Shown here one piece after another: positions 49,169 to 58,155 of a DNA stretch of 64,000 nt. The notes below the pieces were generated by a model, which did not search any database, was not told the origin of the DNA, and saw only the letters and a list, made by a program, of their open reading frames with translations. Source of the stretch: Leucobacter chromiireducens (GTDB lineage Bacteria > Actinomycetota > Actinomycetes > Actinomycetales > Microbacteriaceae); NCBI RefSeq assembly GCF_003917135.1, contig NZ_RPDI01000019.1, positions 1 through 64,000 of the forward strand. Direction: 5' to 3'. The position numbers were made by a program, and so were the translations under genes. Within the stretch, counting starts at the first letter, position 1; each line of letters opens with the position of its first letter.

Positions 49169-51036
49169 CCACCTCGTTCGAAGCTCCGATCGATACGCGC
49201 GGCGGCCGCCGCGAGGCCGTGTTCCTCAGGCTCGTGAAGCGCCCGGCCGGCGCCATCGCGCTCGGCGTGCTCGCGCTCGTGGTGCTCGTCGGCGTGCTGG
49301 CGCCCTGGCTCGCGCCCTACGATCCCAATCTCGTCGACCTCTCGATCACACGCGCGAAGCCGAGCGCCGCGCACTGGCTCGGCGGCGACACCACCGGCCG
49401 CGACGTCGCGAGTCGCCTCATCTGGGGCACGCAGATCACGCTCTGGGGTGCGCTCATCGCGATCTGCACGGCGCTCGCGATCGGTGTCCCGTCCGGGCTC
49501 GCTGCCGGCTACTTCGGCGGCCGCATGGATCGGATCGGCACCTGGATCAGCGATGGTCTGCAGTCGATCCCCGGCATGGTGATCCTGCTCATCGTTGGCG
49601 CGAACACGGGCAACAACTTCACTCTGCTGATGATCACCGTCGGCGTGTTCATGGCGCCCGGCTACTTCCGGCTGACGCGCTCGACCGTGCGCGCGGTGCG
49701 CGGCGAGGCATACATCGACGCGGCGCGCGTCGCCGGCCTCTCCGACATCCGCATCATGGGCAGGCATATCATCACCCAGGTCACCGCCCCGATCGTGATC
49801 CAGTCGGCGCTCACGGCCGGCATGGCGATGGGCATGCAGGCGGGCCTCCAGTTCCTCGGCATCGGCGGCGGCACCACCCCGGGGTGGGGCGCCGCGATGA
49901 ACGAGGGCTTCAAGGTGATGCGCACGGATCCGCTGCTGCTGCTCTGGCCGTCGCTCGCGCTCGGGATCACGATCGCGGCGCTCGCGGTGCTCGGCTCGAC
50001 GCTCGCCGACGTGATCAGCGTGCAGACGCCCACCCTCTCGCGCCGCGAGCGGCGCAGGATCGCGGCGGAGAACGCCGCGAAGCTGCCTGCGGGGGCCTCC
50101 ACCACGACGACCGGTTCGATCTCGGTCGCCGCGGTCGACTCGGCCGTGCGCATCGAGAACCTGCGCGTCAGCTACGAGACCCAGGCCGGCGAGGTGGAGG
50201 TGGTGCACGGCATCACTCTCGACGTCTCGCCTGGCGAGGTGGTCGGTATCGTCGGCGAGTCGGGCTCGGGGAAGTCGCAGACCGTGTTCTCGATGCTGGA
50301 TCTCCTCCCGAAGTCCGGCTACTACACCGCCGACGCGATCTGGATCGGCGGCGAGGACGTGACCACGCTGTCCAGGCGAGAGCGCGCGCAGTTGCTCGGG
50401 CACGAGATCGGCTACATCCCGCAGGAGCCGATGACGAACCTCGACCCCTCGTACACGATCGGATTCCAGCTCACCGAGCCGCTGCGCGCCGTGCACGGCA
50501 TGAGCAAGACCGAGGCGCGTGCGCGTGCGCTCGAGGTGCTCGGCAGGGTCGGCATCGTGGATCCCGAGCGGGTGATGCAGCGCTACCCGCACGAGCTCTC
50601 CGGCGGCATGGCGCAGCGGGTCCTGATCGCGGGTGCGATCGCCGGCCGGCCGTCCGTGCTCGTCGCCGACGAGCCGACCACGGCGCTCGACGTCACGGTG
50701 CAGGCCGAGGTGCTCGAGCTGCTGCGCGAGCTGCAGCGCGAGGGCGATATGGCGCTCGTGATCGTGACGCACAACTTCGGCGTCGTCGCGGACATCTGCG
50801 ACCGGGTCGTCGTGATGCGCGGCGGCAGCATCGTGGAGATCGACGACGTCGGCCCGATCTTCGCGCACGCCGAGCAGCCGTACACCCGCGAGCTCATCGC
50901 CGCCTCGCTCGACACCGCCGCGAGCCGCGCGGAGCTCGACGCCGCGGCGACCGCGGCGGAGCGCCACGCTGGCGCAGCACCCAGTTCACCCGCAGCGACG
51001 GTCGACGTCGCGCCGCACGAGGGGGTCTCCCGATGA
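49165..51036 (+). CDS. Fused ABC importer permease (DppC-like) and ATPase (DppD-like)
   Basis: 623 residues. Residues about 20-290 are a DppC-type permease (GALIAICTALAIGVPSGLAAGYFGG; EAYIDAARVAGLSDIRIMGRHI coupling helix; FLGIGGGTTPGWGAAMNEG), then a linker (about 290-330) and a full ATP-binding domain (about 330-590): Walker A GESGSGKSQT, Q-loop IPQEPMTNLDPS, signature LSGGMAQRV, Walker B VLVADEPT, switch VTHN. The frame is continuous; I see no internal stop. Permease and ATPase are usually separate in Dpp systems. ATGA overlaps at both ends indicate strict coupling. Confidence 0.92.
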   Translation: MTTSFEAPIDTRGGRREAVFLRLVKRPAGAIALGVLALVVLVGVLAPWLAPYDPNLVDLSITRAKPSAAHWLGGDTTGRDVASRLIWGTQITLWGALIAICTALAIGVPSGLAAGYFGGRMDRIGTWISDGLQSIPGMVILLIVGANTGNNFTLLMITVGVFMAPGYFRLTRSTVRAVRGEAYIDAARVAGLSDIRIMGRHIITQVTAPIVIQSALTAGMAMGMQAGLQFLGIGGGTTPGWGAAMNEGFKVMRTDPLLLLWPSLALGITIAALAVLGSTLADVISVQTPTLSRRERRRIAAENAAKLPAGASTTTTGSISVAAVDSAVRIENLRVSYETQAGEVEVVHGITLDVSPGEVVGIVGESGSGKSQTVFSMLDLLPKSGYYTADAIWIGGEDVTTLSRRERAQLLGHEIGYIPQEPMTNLDPSYTIGFQLTEPLRAVHGMSKTEARARALEVLGRVGIVDPERVMQRYPHELSGGMAQRVLIAGAIAGRPSVLVADEPTTALDVTVQAEVLELLRELQREGDMALVIVTHNFGVVADICDRVVVMRGGSIVEIDDVGPIFAHAEQPYTRELIAASLDTAASRAELDAAATAAERHAGAAPSSPAATVDVAPHEGVSR

Positions 51037-51857
51037 CCGAGTTTGCTCCGCTCCTGTCCGCCCGCGACGTGGTCGTCGACTACGGCACGAAGCGCCGCCC
51101 GAACCCGGTGCTCCACGAGGTGTCCATCGATGTTGGCGCCGGGGAGTGCGTCGGCCTCGTCGGCGAGTCTGGCTCGGGCAAGTCAACGCTCGGGAAGGCG
51201 ATTCTCGGGCTCGCGCCCGTCGCGAGCGGCTCGATCACGTTCGCCGGACGGGACATCACCCACGCGAGCCGCGCGGAGCGCCGCGCCCTCGCCGCCGACA
51301 TCCAGGTGGTGTTCCAGGACCCGTACGGCTCGCTCAACCCGCAGCTCACGATCGGTGAGATTCTCGCGGAGCCGCTGACCGTCGGCGGCGTCGACCGCGC
51401 GGCCGCGCGCCGTACCGTCACCGAGATGCTCGACCGCGTTCGCCTGCCGAGCAGCGTCATCGACCGCCTGCCGCGCGAGTTCTCCGGCGGTCAGCGGCAG
51501 CGCATCGCGATCGCTCGTGCGCTCGTGCGCGAGCCGCGGCTCATCATCTGCGACGAGCCGGTGAGCGCGCTCGATCTCACCACGCAGGCCACCGTGCTCG
51601 AACTGCTCATCGAGCTGCAGCGCGACACCGGGGTGGCGTATCTCTTCGTGTCGCACGACCTCGGGGTGGTGCGCAGGATCTGCCACCGCGTCGCAGTGAT
51701 GACGCGCGGCGAGCTCGTCGAGGTGGGCGACGGGGAGCAGGTGACCCGCGCCCCGCAGCACCCGTACAGCAAGCGGCTGCTCGCGGCGTCCCCGGTGGCG
51801 GATCCTGGCAGGCAGGCCGCGCGCCGCGCCGCGTGGCTCGAGCTGCGCGCCGGCTGA
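51033..51857 (+). CDS. ABC importer ATPase, DppF-like
   Basis: 274 residues with Walker A GESGSGKST, Q-loop VVFQDPYGSLNPQ, signature FSGGQRQRIAIARAL, Walker B LIICDEPVSALD, switch VSHD and the C-terminal APQHPYSKRLLAASP typical of DppF/OppF. Pairs with the fused ATPase domain upstream to drive import. ATGA overlap with the preceding gene. Confidence 0.93.
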   Translation: MTEFAPLLSARDVVVDYGTKRRPNPVLHEVSIDVGAGECVGLVGESGSGKSTLGKAILGLAPVASGSITFAGRDITHASRAERRALAADIQVVFQDPYGSLNPQLTIGEILAEPLTVGGVDRAAARRTVTEMLDRVRLPSSVIDRLPREFSGGQRQRIAIARALVREPRLIICDEPVSALDLTTQATVLELLIELQRDTGVAYLFVSHDLGVVRRICHRVAVMTRGELVEVGDGEQVTRAPQHPYSKRLLAASPVADPGRQAARRAAWLELRAG

Positions 51858-51880
51858 GCGCCGGCTGACGGCCGGTGTCG

Positions 51881-51912
51881 CCGCCCCGTCTCAGGTCACT
51901 GCGGCGGGGCGG
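51881..51912 (+). terminator. Candidate terminator after the importer operon
   Basis: CCGCCCCG (51881-51888) pairs with CGGGGCGG (51905-51912) around a 16-base loop. Confidence 0.4.
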
Positions 51913-51935
51913 TACGCTACCACGTTTTCCCGGGG

Positions 51936-51941
51936 TAGACT
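51936..51941 (+). promoter_or_regulatory. -10 box (TAGACT) of the DEAD-box helicase gene
   Basis: TAGACT ends 3 bases before ATG 51945 and 6 before ATG 51948; no ribosome binding site. A leaderless transcript starting at 51948 is likely. Confidence 0.55.
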
Positions 51942-51947
51942 AATATG

Positions 51948-54110
51948 ATGACCTCTTCTGAGAATGCCGCGCCCGAAGCCGGCGCGACCGCAACCCCCGA
52001 CACCACCGAGGGCGAGCGCATCACCTTCGCCGAGCTGGGCCTCGCACCCGAGGTGCTCCGCGCCGTGACCGAGGTTGGCTACGAAACGCCGTCGGCCATT
52101 CAGGCCGCAACGATCCCGGTACTGCTGGAGGGGCGCGACGTTGTCGGCCTCGCGCAGACCGGCACCGGCAAGACCGCAGCCTTCGCGCTTCCCGTCCTTT
52201 CCCGTATTCAGCCCGGCCAGGGCGTGCCCCAGGCCATCGTGCTTGCCCCCACCCGTGAGCTTGCGCTCCAGGTGTGCGAGGCGTTCGAGAGCTACGCCAC
52301 CCACCTCCCCGAGGTGCACCTCCTCCCCGTCTACGGCGGCCAGGCCTACGGCCAGCAGCTGTCGGCGCTGCGCCGCGGCGTGGACATCGTGGTCGGCACC
52401 CCCGGCCGCATCATGGATCACCTGAAGCGCGGCTCGCTCGACCTCAGCGAGATCAAGTACCTCGTGCTCGACGAGGCCGACGAGATGCTCAAGATGGGCT
52501 TCGCGGAGGACGTCGAGACGATCCTTGCCGAGACGCCGACGGAGAAGCAGGTCGCCCTGTTCTCCGCGACGATGCCCGCGCAGATCCGGCGCATCTCCCA
52601 GCAGCACCTGCGCGACCCGCAGGAGATCAAGATCGCCGGGAAGACGCAGACGAGCTCGAACATCACGCAGCGCTACAACGTCGTCTCCTACACGCAGAAG
52701 CTCGACGCGCTCACCCGCATCCTTGAGGTGGAGGACTTCGACGGCCTCATCGTCTTCACCCGCACGCGCGGTGACTCCGAGCAGGTCGCCGAGAAGCTGC
52801 GTGCGCGCGGCTACTCGGCCGCCGCGATCAACGGCGACATCGCCCAGAACGTGCGTGAGCGCACGGTGCAGTCGCTGAAGGATGGGCGTCTCGACATCCT
52901 CGTCGCGACCGACGTCGCGGCCCGCGGCCTCGACGTCGAGCGCATCAGCCACGTCATCAACTATGACCTGCCGATCGACACCGAGTCGTACGTGCACCGC
53001 ATCGGCCGCACCGGCCGCGCCGGCCGCACGGGCGACGCGATCAGCTTCGTCACCCCGCGCGAGCGCCGCCTGCTCGGCGCGATCGAGAAGGCCACGAAGC
53101 AGCCGCTGACGCAGATGCCGCTGCCCGGCGTCGACGAGGTCAACGCGACCCGTCTCTCGCGCTTCGACGACGCGATCACCACCGCGCTCGGCGAGACCGC
53201 GCGCATCGATCGCTTCCGCGACATCATCGCCCACTACGTGCGCAACCACGACGTGCCGGAGCCCGATGTGGCCGCCGCGCTCGCGGTCGTGGCGCAGGGG
53301 GACACCCCGCTGCTGCTCACCGAGGAGGACGACCGCAAGTTCGAGCGCGACCGCAAGCAGGCGGCGCGCTTCCTCGAGGAGGGGGTGAGCGGTGGCCGCG
53401 GCGACCGTCCGGCCCGTGAGGATCGCGGCCCGCGCGAGCGTCGCACCGACCTCAAGACGTACCGCATCGAGGTGGGGCACCGGCAGAAGATCAACCCGGG
53501 CCAAATCATCGGTGCGATCGCGAACGAGGGTGGGCTCACCCGCGACGACTTCGGCCGCATCCAGGTGCGCGACGACTTCTCGCTGGTCGAGCTGCCGGCG
53601 GATCTCTCCGGCGAGGCGCTCGGGAAGCTCTCGGAGACCCGGATCAGCGGCAAGCTGATCGAGCTCAAGGAAGACCGCGGACCGCGCGGCGGCGGCGATC
53701 GCGGGGGCGATCGTGGCGGCCGTGGCGGCTACGACCGCGGTGACCGCGGGGGCCGGGGCGGCTACGACCGAGGCGATCGCGGGGGCGATCGTGGCGGCCG
53801 TGGCGGCTACGACCGCGGTGACCGCGGTGGGTACGACCGCGGTGACCGTGGTGATCGCGGCGGCTACGGCGGCGATCGCGGGGGCGATCGTGGCGGCCGT
53901 GGTGGCTACGACCGCGGCGATCGCGGCGGATACCGCGGCGATCGCGGTGACCGGGGCGGCGACCGTGGCGGCTACGGCCGCTCGGACCGGGGAGACCGCG
54001 GGTACGATCGCGGCGACCGGGGCTACGACCGCGGCGACCGGGGCTACGGCTCGGACCGCCGCGACGAGGGCGGCAACCGGGCGGACGGGAAGCGCAAGCC
54101 GCGCTGGTAG
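51948..54110 (+). CDS. deaD: DEAD-box RNA helicase (DeaD/CsdA-like) with long RGG-type tail
   Basis: 720 residues (ATG 51948; 51945 adds one Met). ATP-dependent RNA helicase of ribosome assembly, mRNA turnover and cold adaptation. Motifs in order: Q-motif ([27 protein letters not shown]), [58 protein letters not shown] DbpA-type RNA-binding domain (about 500-580, [20 protein letters not shown]) follows, then about 130 residues of [17 protein letters not shown]-like repeats, coding for a disordered RNA-binding tail and made of imperfect DNA repeats. The start codon sits right after a -10 box. Confidence 0.93.
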   Translation: MTSSENAAPEAGATATPDTTEGERITFAELGLAPEVLRAVTEVGYETPSAIQAATIPVLLEGRDVVGLAQTGTGKTAAFALPVLSRIQPGQGVPQAIVLAPTRELALQVCEAFESYATHLPEVHLLPVYGGQAYGQQLSALRRGVDIVVGTPGRIMDHLKRGSLDLSEIKYLVLDEADEMLKMGFAEDVETILAETPTEKQVALFSATMPAQIRRISQQHLRDPQEIKIAGKTQTSSNITQRYNVVSYTQKLDALTRILEVEDFDGLIVFTRTRGDSEQVAEKLRARGYSAAAINGDIAQNVRERTVQSLKDGRLDILVATDVAARGLDVERISHVINYDLPIDTESYVHRIGRTGRAGRTGDAISFVTPRERRLLGAIEKATKQPLTQMPLPGVDEVNATRLSRFDDAITTALGETARIDRFRDIIAHYVRNHDVPEPDVAAALAVVAQGDTPLLLTEEDDRKFERDRKQAARFLEEGVSGGRGDRPAREDRGPRERRTDLKTYRIEVGHRQKINPGQIIGAIANEGGLTRDDFGRIQVRDDFSLVELPADLSGEALGKLSETRISGKLIELKEDRGPRGGGDRGGDRGGRGGYDRGDRGGRGGYDRGDRGGDRGGRGGYDRGDRGGYDRGDRGDRGGYGGDRGGDRGGRGGYDRGDRGGYRGDRGDRGGDRGGYGRSDRGDRGYDRGDRGYDRGDRGYGSDRRDEGGNRADGKRKPRW

Positions 54111-54219
54111 CACATGGGGGGTGCGGGGGCGATGCGGGGGCATCACGGGGCCGGACACGATGCGGAGCACGTGGCCGAGTTCCGTGCAGCCTCCCGCCCG
54201 CGCACTCCGTGCGCTGACG

Positions 54220-54253
54220 AGGCGCCCGGCGGGCTTTCCCGCCGGGCGCCTCG
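54220..54253 (+). terminator. Terminator hairpin after the helicase gene
   Basis: GAGGCGCCCGGCGGG (54220-54234), loop CTTT, CCCGCCGGGCGCCTC (54239-54253): 15-bp perfect stem. Confidence 0.75.
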
Positions 54254-54280
54254 GCGTCTTCGGGCGCCTCGGCGTCTTCG
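54245..54280. repeat. 18-bp tandem repeat, two copies
   Basis: GGGCGCCTCGGCGTCTTC at 54245-54262 and 54263-54280; the first overlaps the 3' arm of the helicase terminator. Confidence 0.75.
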
Positions 54281-54343
54281 GACGCCGCAGTGCTGCGGGT
54301 CAGCGGCGCGGCGCCCTGGCGCTCGCGGCGGGAGCCGGCCGGC

Positions 54344-55165
54344 ATGACCCTCAGCCCGAAGCCGCACCGCGTCCTCATCGTGTGGGACGGCGACGTCGAA
54401 CTGCGCTACAGCTTCGCCGACTGCATGCGCTACCACGGGCCGGCGCATCCCGGCGGGGTCGCGCACGCCTTCGCCGCGCTCGCTCGCGCGCTGCCCGAGC
54501 TCGCGGCGCGCACCCCGGGCGGCAGGGTGGACCGGCGCAGCATCCGAGTGCACACTCCCTTCGCGGACCCCGGCGCGCGAGACACCATCGAGCTGGTGAC
54601 CCGCGCGGTGTCCGACGGGCGCTACGCGGAACGTTCGGAGCTCGCGCGCGCCGAGCTCGGCCCGGCGTTTGCGCGCTACATCTTCGAAGTGAGCGCCGGC
54701 GACGCGCACGTGACGTGCGTGCTGCGCGCCGATCTCGCCATCGCCCCCGAGTACCTGGAGCTCAGCCAGCGGACGCACCGATCGGCCGCTGAGCATGAGC
54801 AGCTCGCCGAGCTCGAGGAGCTCATGCAGGAGCGCGTGCTCACCGCCGCGCCCGCGGAGATCTACCGGCTCGAGTACTCGATCGGCGGGCGGGGGCGCGC
54901 CCGGCGCTCTGCCACGCGCGGCTCAATCGACCGTGGTGAAGATCTTGCTCGCGATGCGCCAGGCGCCGTCCCGCAGGATCAGCCCGAACTCGTTGCGGAA
55001 GTTGGCGCCGAGGAACTGGCGCTCCTCCAGCACCGCGTGGGCGACGCTGCCCGTCACGACGATCCCGTGGATCTCCGCAGCGTACTCCGCACCGGCGGGC
55101 TGGGCGGTGCCGACCACGTTCGCGGCGAAGTCGGTACCGCTCATCGTGACGTAGTCGGGGCCTAG
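54344..55165 (+). CDS. Protein of unknown function; 3' part overlaps an antisense gene
   Basis: 273 residues from ATG 54344 (GGAG upstream). Residues 1-195 look genuine: LIVWDGDVELRYSFADCMRYHGPAHPGGVAHAF, and a second alpha/beta part with FARYIFEVSAGDAHVTCVLRADLAIAPEYLELSQR. I recognise no family. After about residue 195 the frame is low in hydrophobic order and lies opposite the coding strand of the NTF2-like gene (243 bp overlap), as if the natural stop was lost by a frameshift or mutation. No signal peptide or membrane segment. It follows the helicase terminator, so it has its own expression unit. Confidence 0.55.
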   Translation: MTLSPKPHRVLIVWDGDVELRYSFADCMRYHGPAHPGGVAHAFAALARALPELAARTPGGRVDRRSIRVHTPFADPGARDTIELVTRAVSDGRYAERSELARAELGPAFARYIFEVSAGDAHVTCVLRADLAIAPEYLELSQRTHRSAAEHEQLAELEELMQERVLTAAPAEIYRLEYSIGGRGRARRSATRGSIDRGEDLARDAPGAVPQDQPELVAEVGAEELALLQHRVGDAARHDDPVDLRSVLRTGGLGGADHVRGEVGTAHRDVVGA

Positions 55166-55309
55166 ATAGCCCCACATGACGGCGTCGCTCGTGAACGCGT
55201 CGCGCACGACGGCGGGATCCGCGGCGACGCAGCCGTCAACGTAGCGCTGCACGGCGGCGCGCACGGCGTCCACGGACGCGTCGTGCGCGCGCTCATTCTC
55301 TGGGGACAT
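54923..55309 (-). CDS. NTF2/SnoaL-like small protein
   Basis: 128 residues with the cone-shaped NTF2-like pattern: helical VDAVRAAVQRYVDGCVAADPAVVRDAFTSDAVMWGY (start of fold), then strands ending ERQFLGANFRNEFGLILRDGAWRIASKIFTTVD. Such folds serve as isomerases, hydratases, ligand-binding or lumazine-binding-like proteins. AGGAG precedes ATG 55309. It lies 69 bp downstream of an aldehyde dehydrogenase gene on the same strand, so a shared small-molecule pathway is likely. Exact activity unknown. Confidence 0.78.
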   Translation of the reverse strand: MSPENERAHDASVDAVRAAVQRYVDGCVAADPAVVRDAFTSDAVMWGYLGPDYVTMSGTDFAANVVGTAQPAGAEYAAEIHGIVVTGSVAHAVLEERQFLGANFRNEFGLILRDGAWRIASKIFTTVD

Positions 55310-55378
55310 TGCCGCTCCTGTGTAGAAAACCTCGGTGCGGGTGCGGCCACCCGGCCGCACCCGCACCTCGACGGGGAA

Positions 55379-56791
55379 CTAGCCGCTGATGACGTGCGGC
55401 TCGGCGACGGCCTTCAGGCCCTCGACGCCGAACTCGCGACCGTAGCCCGACTGCTTCGCGCCGCCGAAGGGGATCATCGGGTGCAGCCCGCCGTGCGAGT
55501 TGATCCAGGTCGTGCCCGCCTGCAGCCGCGCGGCGACCGCGAGCGCCTGCGCGCGATCGCTCGACCACACCGAGGAGCCGAGGCCCACCTCGAGCTCGTT
55601 CGCGAGGCGCACCGCCTCGTCGACGTCCGAGTAACGGATAATCGGCAGCGCGGGGCCGAACTGCTCCTCCAGCACGAGCTCCTGGTGGGGATCGATGTCG
55701 GCGATCAGCGTCGCGGGGTAGAAGTTGCCGACGGCCTCGCGGTCCGGGTTTCCGCCGAGCACCACGCGTGCGCCCGAGGCCTTCGCCGACTCGACGAGGC
55801 GATCCACCACGTCGAACTGCGCGCGGTTCTGCAGCGGGCCGAGCACGTTCTGCTCGTCGAGGCCGACGCCCATGGGGACCGCGGCGGCGACCGCCGCGAG
55901 CTCCTCGACGACGGCGTCGTAGATCGAGTCGTGCACGTAGAGCCGCTTGAGCGCCGCACACGTCTGCCCGGTGTTGATGAACGCGCCCCAGAACAGATCC
56001 TCAGCGATCGCCTTCGGATCGGCGTCGGGGAGCACGATGCCTGCGTCGTTGCCGCCGAGCTCCAGCGTCAGGCGCGTGACGTTCGGGGCCGAGGCCTCGA
56101 TGATCCGCTTGCCGACGGGGGTCGAGCCCGTGAACATGATCTTGCCGATCTTCGGGCTCCGCGTCAGCGCGTCGCCGACGGTGCTGCCCGGGCCGGGCAC
56201 GACGTTCAGCACGCCTGCGGGGAGCACCTGGTTCATGACCGCGACGAGCGCGACCACCGACAGTGTGGTGGTCTCCGCCGGCTTGATCACCACGGTGTTG
56301 CCCATGCGGAGGGCCGGGACGATCTGCCAGATCGAGATCATCATGGGCCAGTTCCACGGCGAGATCGCGCCGACCACGCCGATGGGGCGGTAGTGCATCT
56401 CCGCGTAGCCGGACTCGTCGTCGACGAGCACCTCGACGGGGAGCGGGGTGTCTGCCGGGGTGCGCGTCCACGCGACGCAGCCGCCCACCTCGAAGCGCGC
56501 GTTCGGGCCGCTCAGCGGCTTGCCCTGCTCACGTGAGAGGAGCTCGGCGAGCGCCTCGGCCGAGGCCTCGATCGCGTCGGCAGCCTTGTGGAGGTACGCG
56601 CTGCGCTCGGCGTCGGGAAGAGCTGCCCAGGCCGGCTGCGCTGCCGCAGCGGTGTCGATCGCGGCCTCGAGCGCCGCGACGTCCTGGAACGGGGCGTCGC
56701 CGATCTTCTCGCCGGTCGCCGGGTCGAACACCTCGCGCGTCTCGCCCCCGGTCGGGGTGATTGCCGCAAGCAAGCTGTCGTAGGTTTCCAT
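55379..56791 (-). CDS. NAD(P)-dependent aldehyde dehydrogenase
   Basis: 470 residues, complete. SPWNWPMMISIWQIVPALRMGNTVVIKPAE, FTGSTPVGKRI, catalytic Glu in LELGGND, catalytic Cys in FINTGQTCAALKR, EEQFGPALPI and GGAKQSGYGREFGVEGL are all present. It oxidises an aldehyde to the acid; the branch resembles betaine/aminobutyraldehyde or other generic ALDHs, so substrate is open. GGAGGAG is before ATG 56791. Two adjacent 13-bp direct repeats lie just upstream. Probably an operon with the NTF2-like gene. Confidence 0.88.
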   Translation of the reverse strand: METYDSLLAAITPTGGETREVFDPATGEKIGDAPFQDVAALEAAIDTAAAAQPAWAALPDAERSAYLHKAADAIEASAEALAELLSREQGKPLSGPNARFEVGGCVAWTRTPADTPLPVEVLVDDESGYAEMHYRPIGVVGAISPWNWPMMISIWQIVPALRMGNTVVIKPAETTTLSVVALVAVMNQVLPAGVLNVVPGPGSTVGDALTRSPKIGKIMFTGSTPVGKRIIEASAPNVTRLTLELGGNDAGIVLPDADPKAIAEDLFWGAFINTGQTCAALKRLYVHDSIYDAVVEELAAVAAAVPMGVGLDEQNVLGPLQNRAQFDVVDRLVESAKASGARVVLGGNPDREAVGNFYPATLIADIDPHQELVLEEQFGPALPIIRYSDVDEAVRLANELEVGLGSSVWSSDRAQALAVAARLQAGTTWINSHGGLHPMIPFGGAKQSGYGREFGVEGLKAVAEPHVISG

Positions 56792-56800
56792 TGCTCCTCC

Positions 56801-56826
56801 ACTTCGAGTCCGAACTTCGCGTCCGA
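56801..56826. promoter_or_regulatory. Adjacent 13-bp direct repeats upstream of the aldehyde dehydrogenase gene
   Basis: ACTTCGAGTCCGA (56801-56813) and ACTTCGCGTCCGA (56814-56826), one mismatch. Tandem sites near the start suggest binding of an activator or repressor; none can be named. Confidence 0.4.
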
Positions 56827-56910
56827 TTAGGTCTTCTCAGGCTACGGGGGCGCCGTATCGGGGGGCTTGACTCGGACGGTAGTCCGGTTGTCTGTGCGTG
56901 ACCACTCGGC

Positions 56911-56953
56911 GCACGCGGCACCTCGGTGCACGCGGCACCTCGGCGCACGCGGC
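56911..56953. repeat. 17-bp tandem repeat, two and a half copies
   Basis: GCACGCGGCACCTCGGY at 56911-56927 and 56928-56944 plus 9 further bases. It lies just past the stop of the Bcr/CflA-type gene. Confidence 0.7.
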
Positions 56954-56967
56954 GCCAGCGCCCCGGC

Positions 56968-58155
56968 TCACGCCTCGTACCCCGGGGCCAGCCTGCGCAC
57001 GGCCAGCGCGGCGACGAGGGCGGCCGCGGTCGCCCCGACCGCGATGCTCAGCACCATGGTGAGCGCTGAGGTGCCAGCGAGGGCCGACACGATGGGCGCC
57101 GCGACGGCGCCGGCCGTGAACGTCGCCATGCCGAGCAGCGCCGACGCTGTGCCGGCGCGCGAACCGTGCCCGCCGAGCGCGAGCGTCGTACCGTTCGGCC
57201 CGCCGAGCCCGGCCGCGCCGAGGAACAGCGCGAGCAGCACGATCACGGTGAGCGCGCTCGCGCCGGCGATCGTCGCCACCGCGAGCAGGAGCGCGGCGAG
57301 CGCGCCGGCGAGCTGCCCGGCGAGGTACATGCGAGCTGGGCCGACGCGCGCGACGAAGACGCGGCTGAGCTGCGCCCCACCGAGCTGCGCGAGCGCGTTC
57401 ACCGCGAACACGACGCTGAAGAGCTGCGGGGTGAGGCCGAACTGCCCCTGCAGCACGAAGCTCGACATCGACAGGTAGGAGAAGAACGCCGCGCCGCCGA
57501 GGCACGCGGCGACCATGAGGGCGACGAAGAGCGGATCGCGCAGCACCGCCGCGGCGTGGCTCTCGGTCGTGCGGAGCGCCCCGCCGGAGTGCCTGCCCGC
57601 GGTGAGCGTCTCGCGGAGGCCGAACTGCGCGACGACCACGAGCACCACGCCGATCCCGGCGAGCACGAGGAAGATCCCGCGCCAGTCCATGATCCGCGCG
57701 AGCTGGCCGCCGAGCACCGGCGCGATGATCGGGGTGAGGGAAGTGACGAGCGCGAGCAGCGAGAGCATGCGCGACAGCTCGACGCCGTGGAAGAGGTCGC
57801 GGGCAACGGCCATCGAGATCACGACGCCGGCTGAGCCCGCGACGCCCTGCAAAAATCGCGCGCCGAGCAGCACCTCGATGGACGGGGCGAGCGCGCAGAC
57901 CGCGGAGAGCACCGCGAACAGCACGACGCCGGCGACGAGCGGGCGTTTCCTGCCGAAGCGGTCCGAGAGCGGGCCCGCGATGAGCTGGCCGAGCCCGAGC
58001 CCGATCATGCACACCGACATCGTGGCCTGCGCGAGCGCGTCGCTCGTGCCGAGCGTGCGCGCCAGCTGGGGGAGCTGGGGCAGATAGAGGTCCATCGAGA
58101 GGGGACCGAACGCCTCGAGCGCACCCAGAACGAGGGCGATGCGCAGGCGACTCAT
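56968..58155 (-). CDS. Bcr/CflA-family MFS efflux transporter
   Basis: 395 residues, 12 membrane segments. MDLYLPQLPQLARTLGTSDALAQATMSVCMIGLGLGQLIAGPLSDRFGRKRPL is the typical Bcr/CflA opening (key part GQLIAGPLSDRFGRKRP), followed by RFLQGVAGSAGVVISMAVARD (motif C, exporter type). Pumps hydrophobic drugs or metabolites outward using protons. ATGA overlap with the upstream hydrolase places it last in a five-gene coupled operon, so it may export a product of those enzymes. Confidence 0.88.
   Translation of the reverse strand: MSRLRIALVLGALEAFGPLSMDLYLPQLPQLARTLGTSDALAQATMSVCMIGLGLGQLIAGPLSDRFGRKRPLVAGVVLFAVLSAVCALAPSIEVLLGARFLQGVAGSAGVVISMAVARDLFHGVELSRMLSLLALVTSLTPIIAPVLGGQLARIMDWRGIFLVLAGIGVVLVVVAQFGLRETLTAGRHSGGALRTTESHAAAVLRDPLFVALMVAACLGGAAFFSYLSMSSFVLQGQFGLTPQLFSVVFAVNALAQLGGAQLSRVFVARVGPARMYLAGQLAGALAALLLAVATIAGASALTVIVLLALFLGAAGLGGPNGTTLALGGHGSRAGTASALLGMATFTAGAVAAPIVSALAGTSALTMVLSIAVGATAAALVAALAVRRLAPGYEA

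Noticed and set aside
53713-54792. Plus-strand frame rich in Ala/Thr/Val over the helicase tail
   Set aside because: Alternate-frame reading of the RGG-repeat DNA, not a gene.
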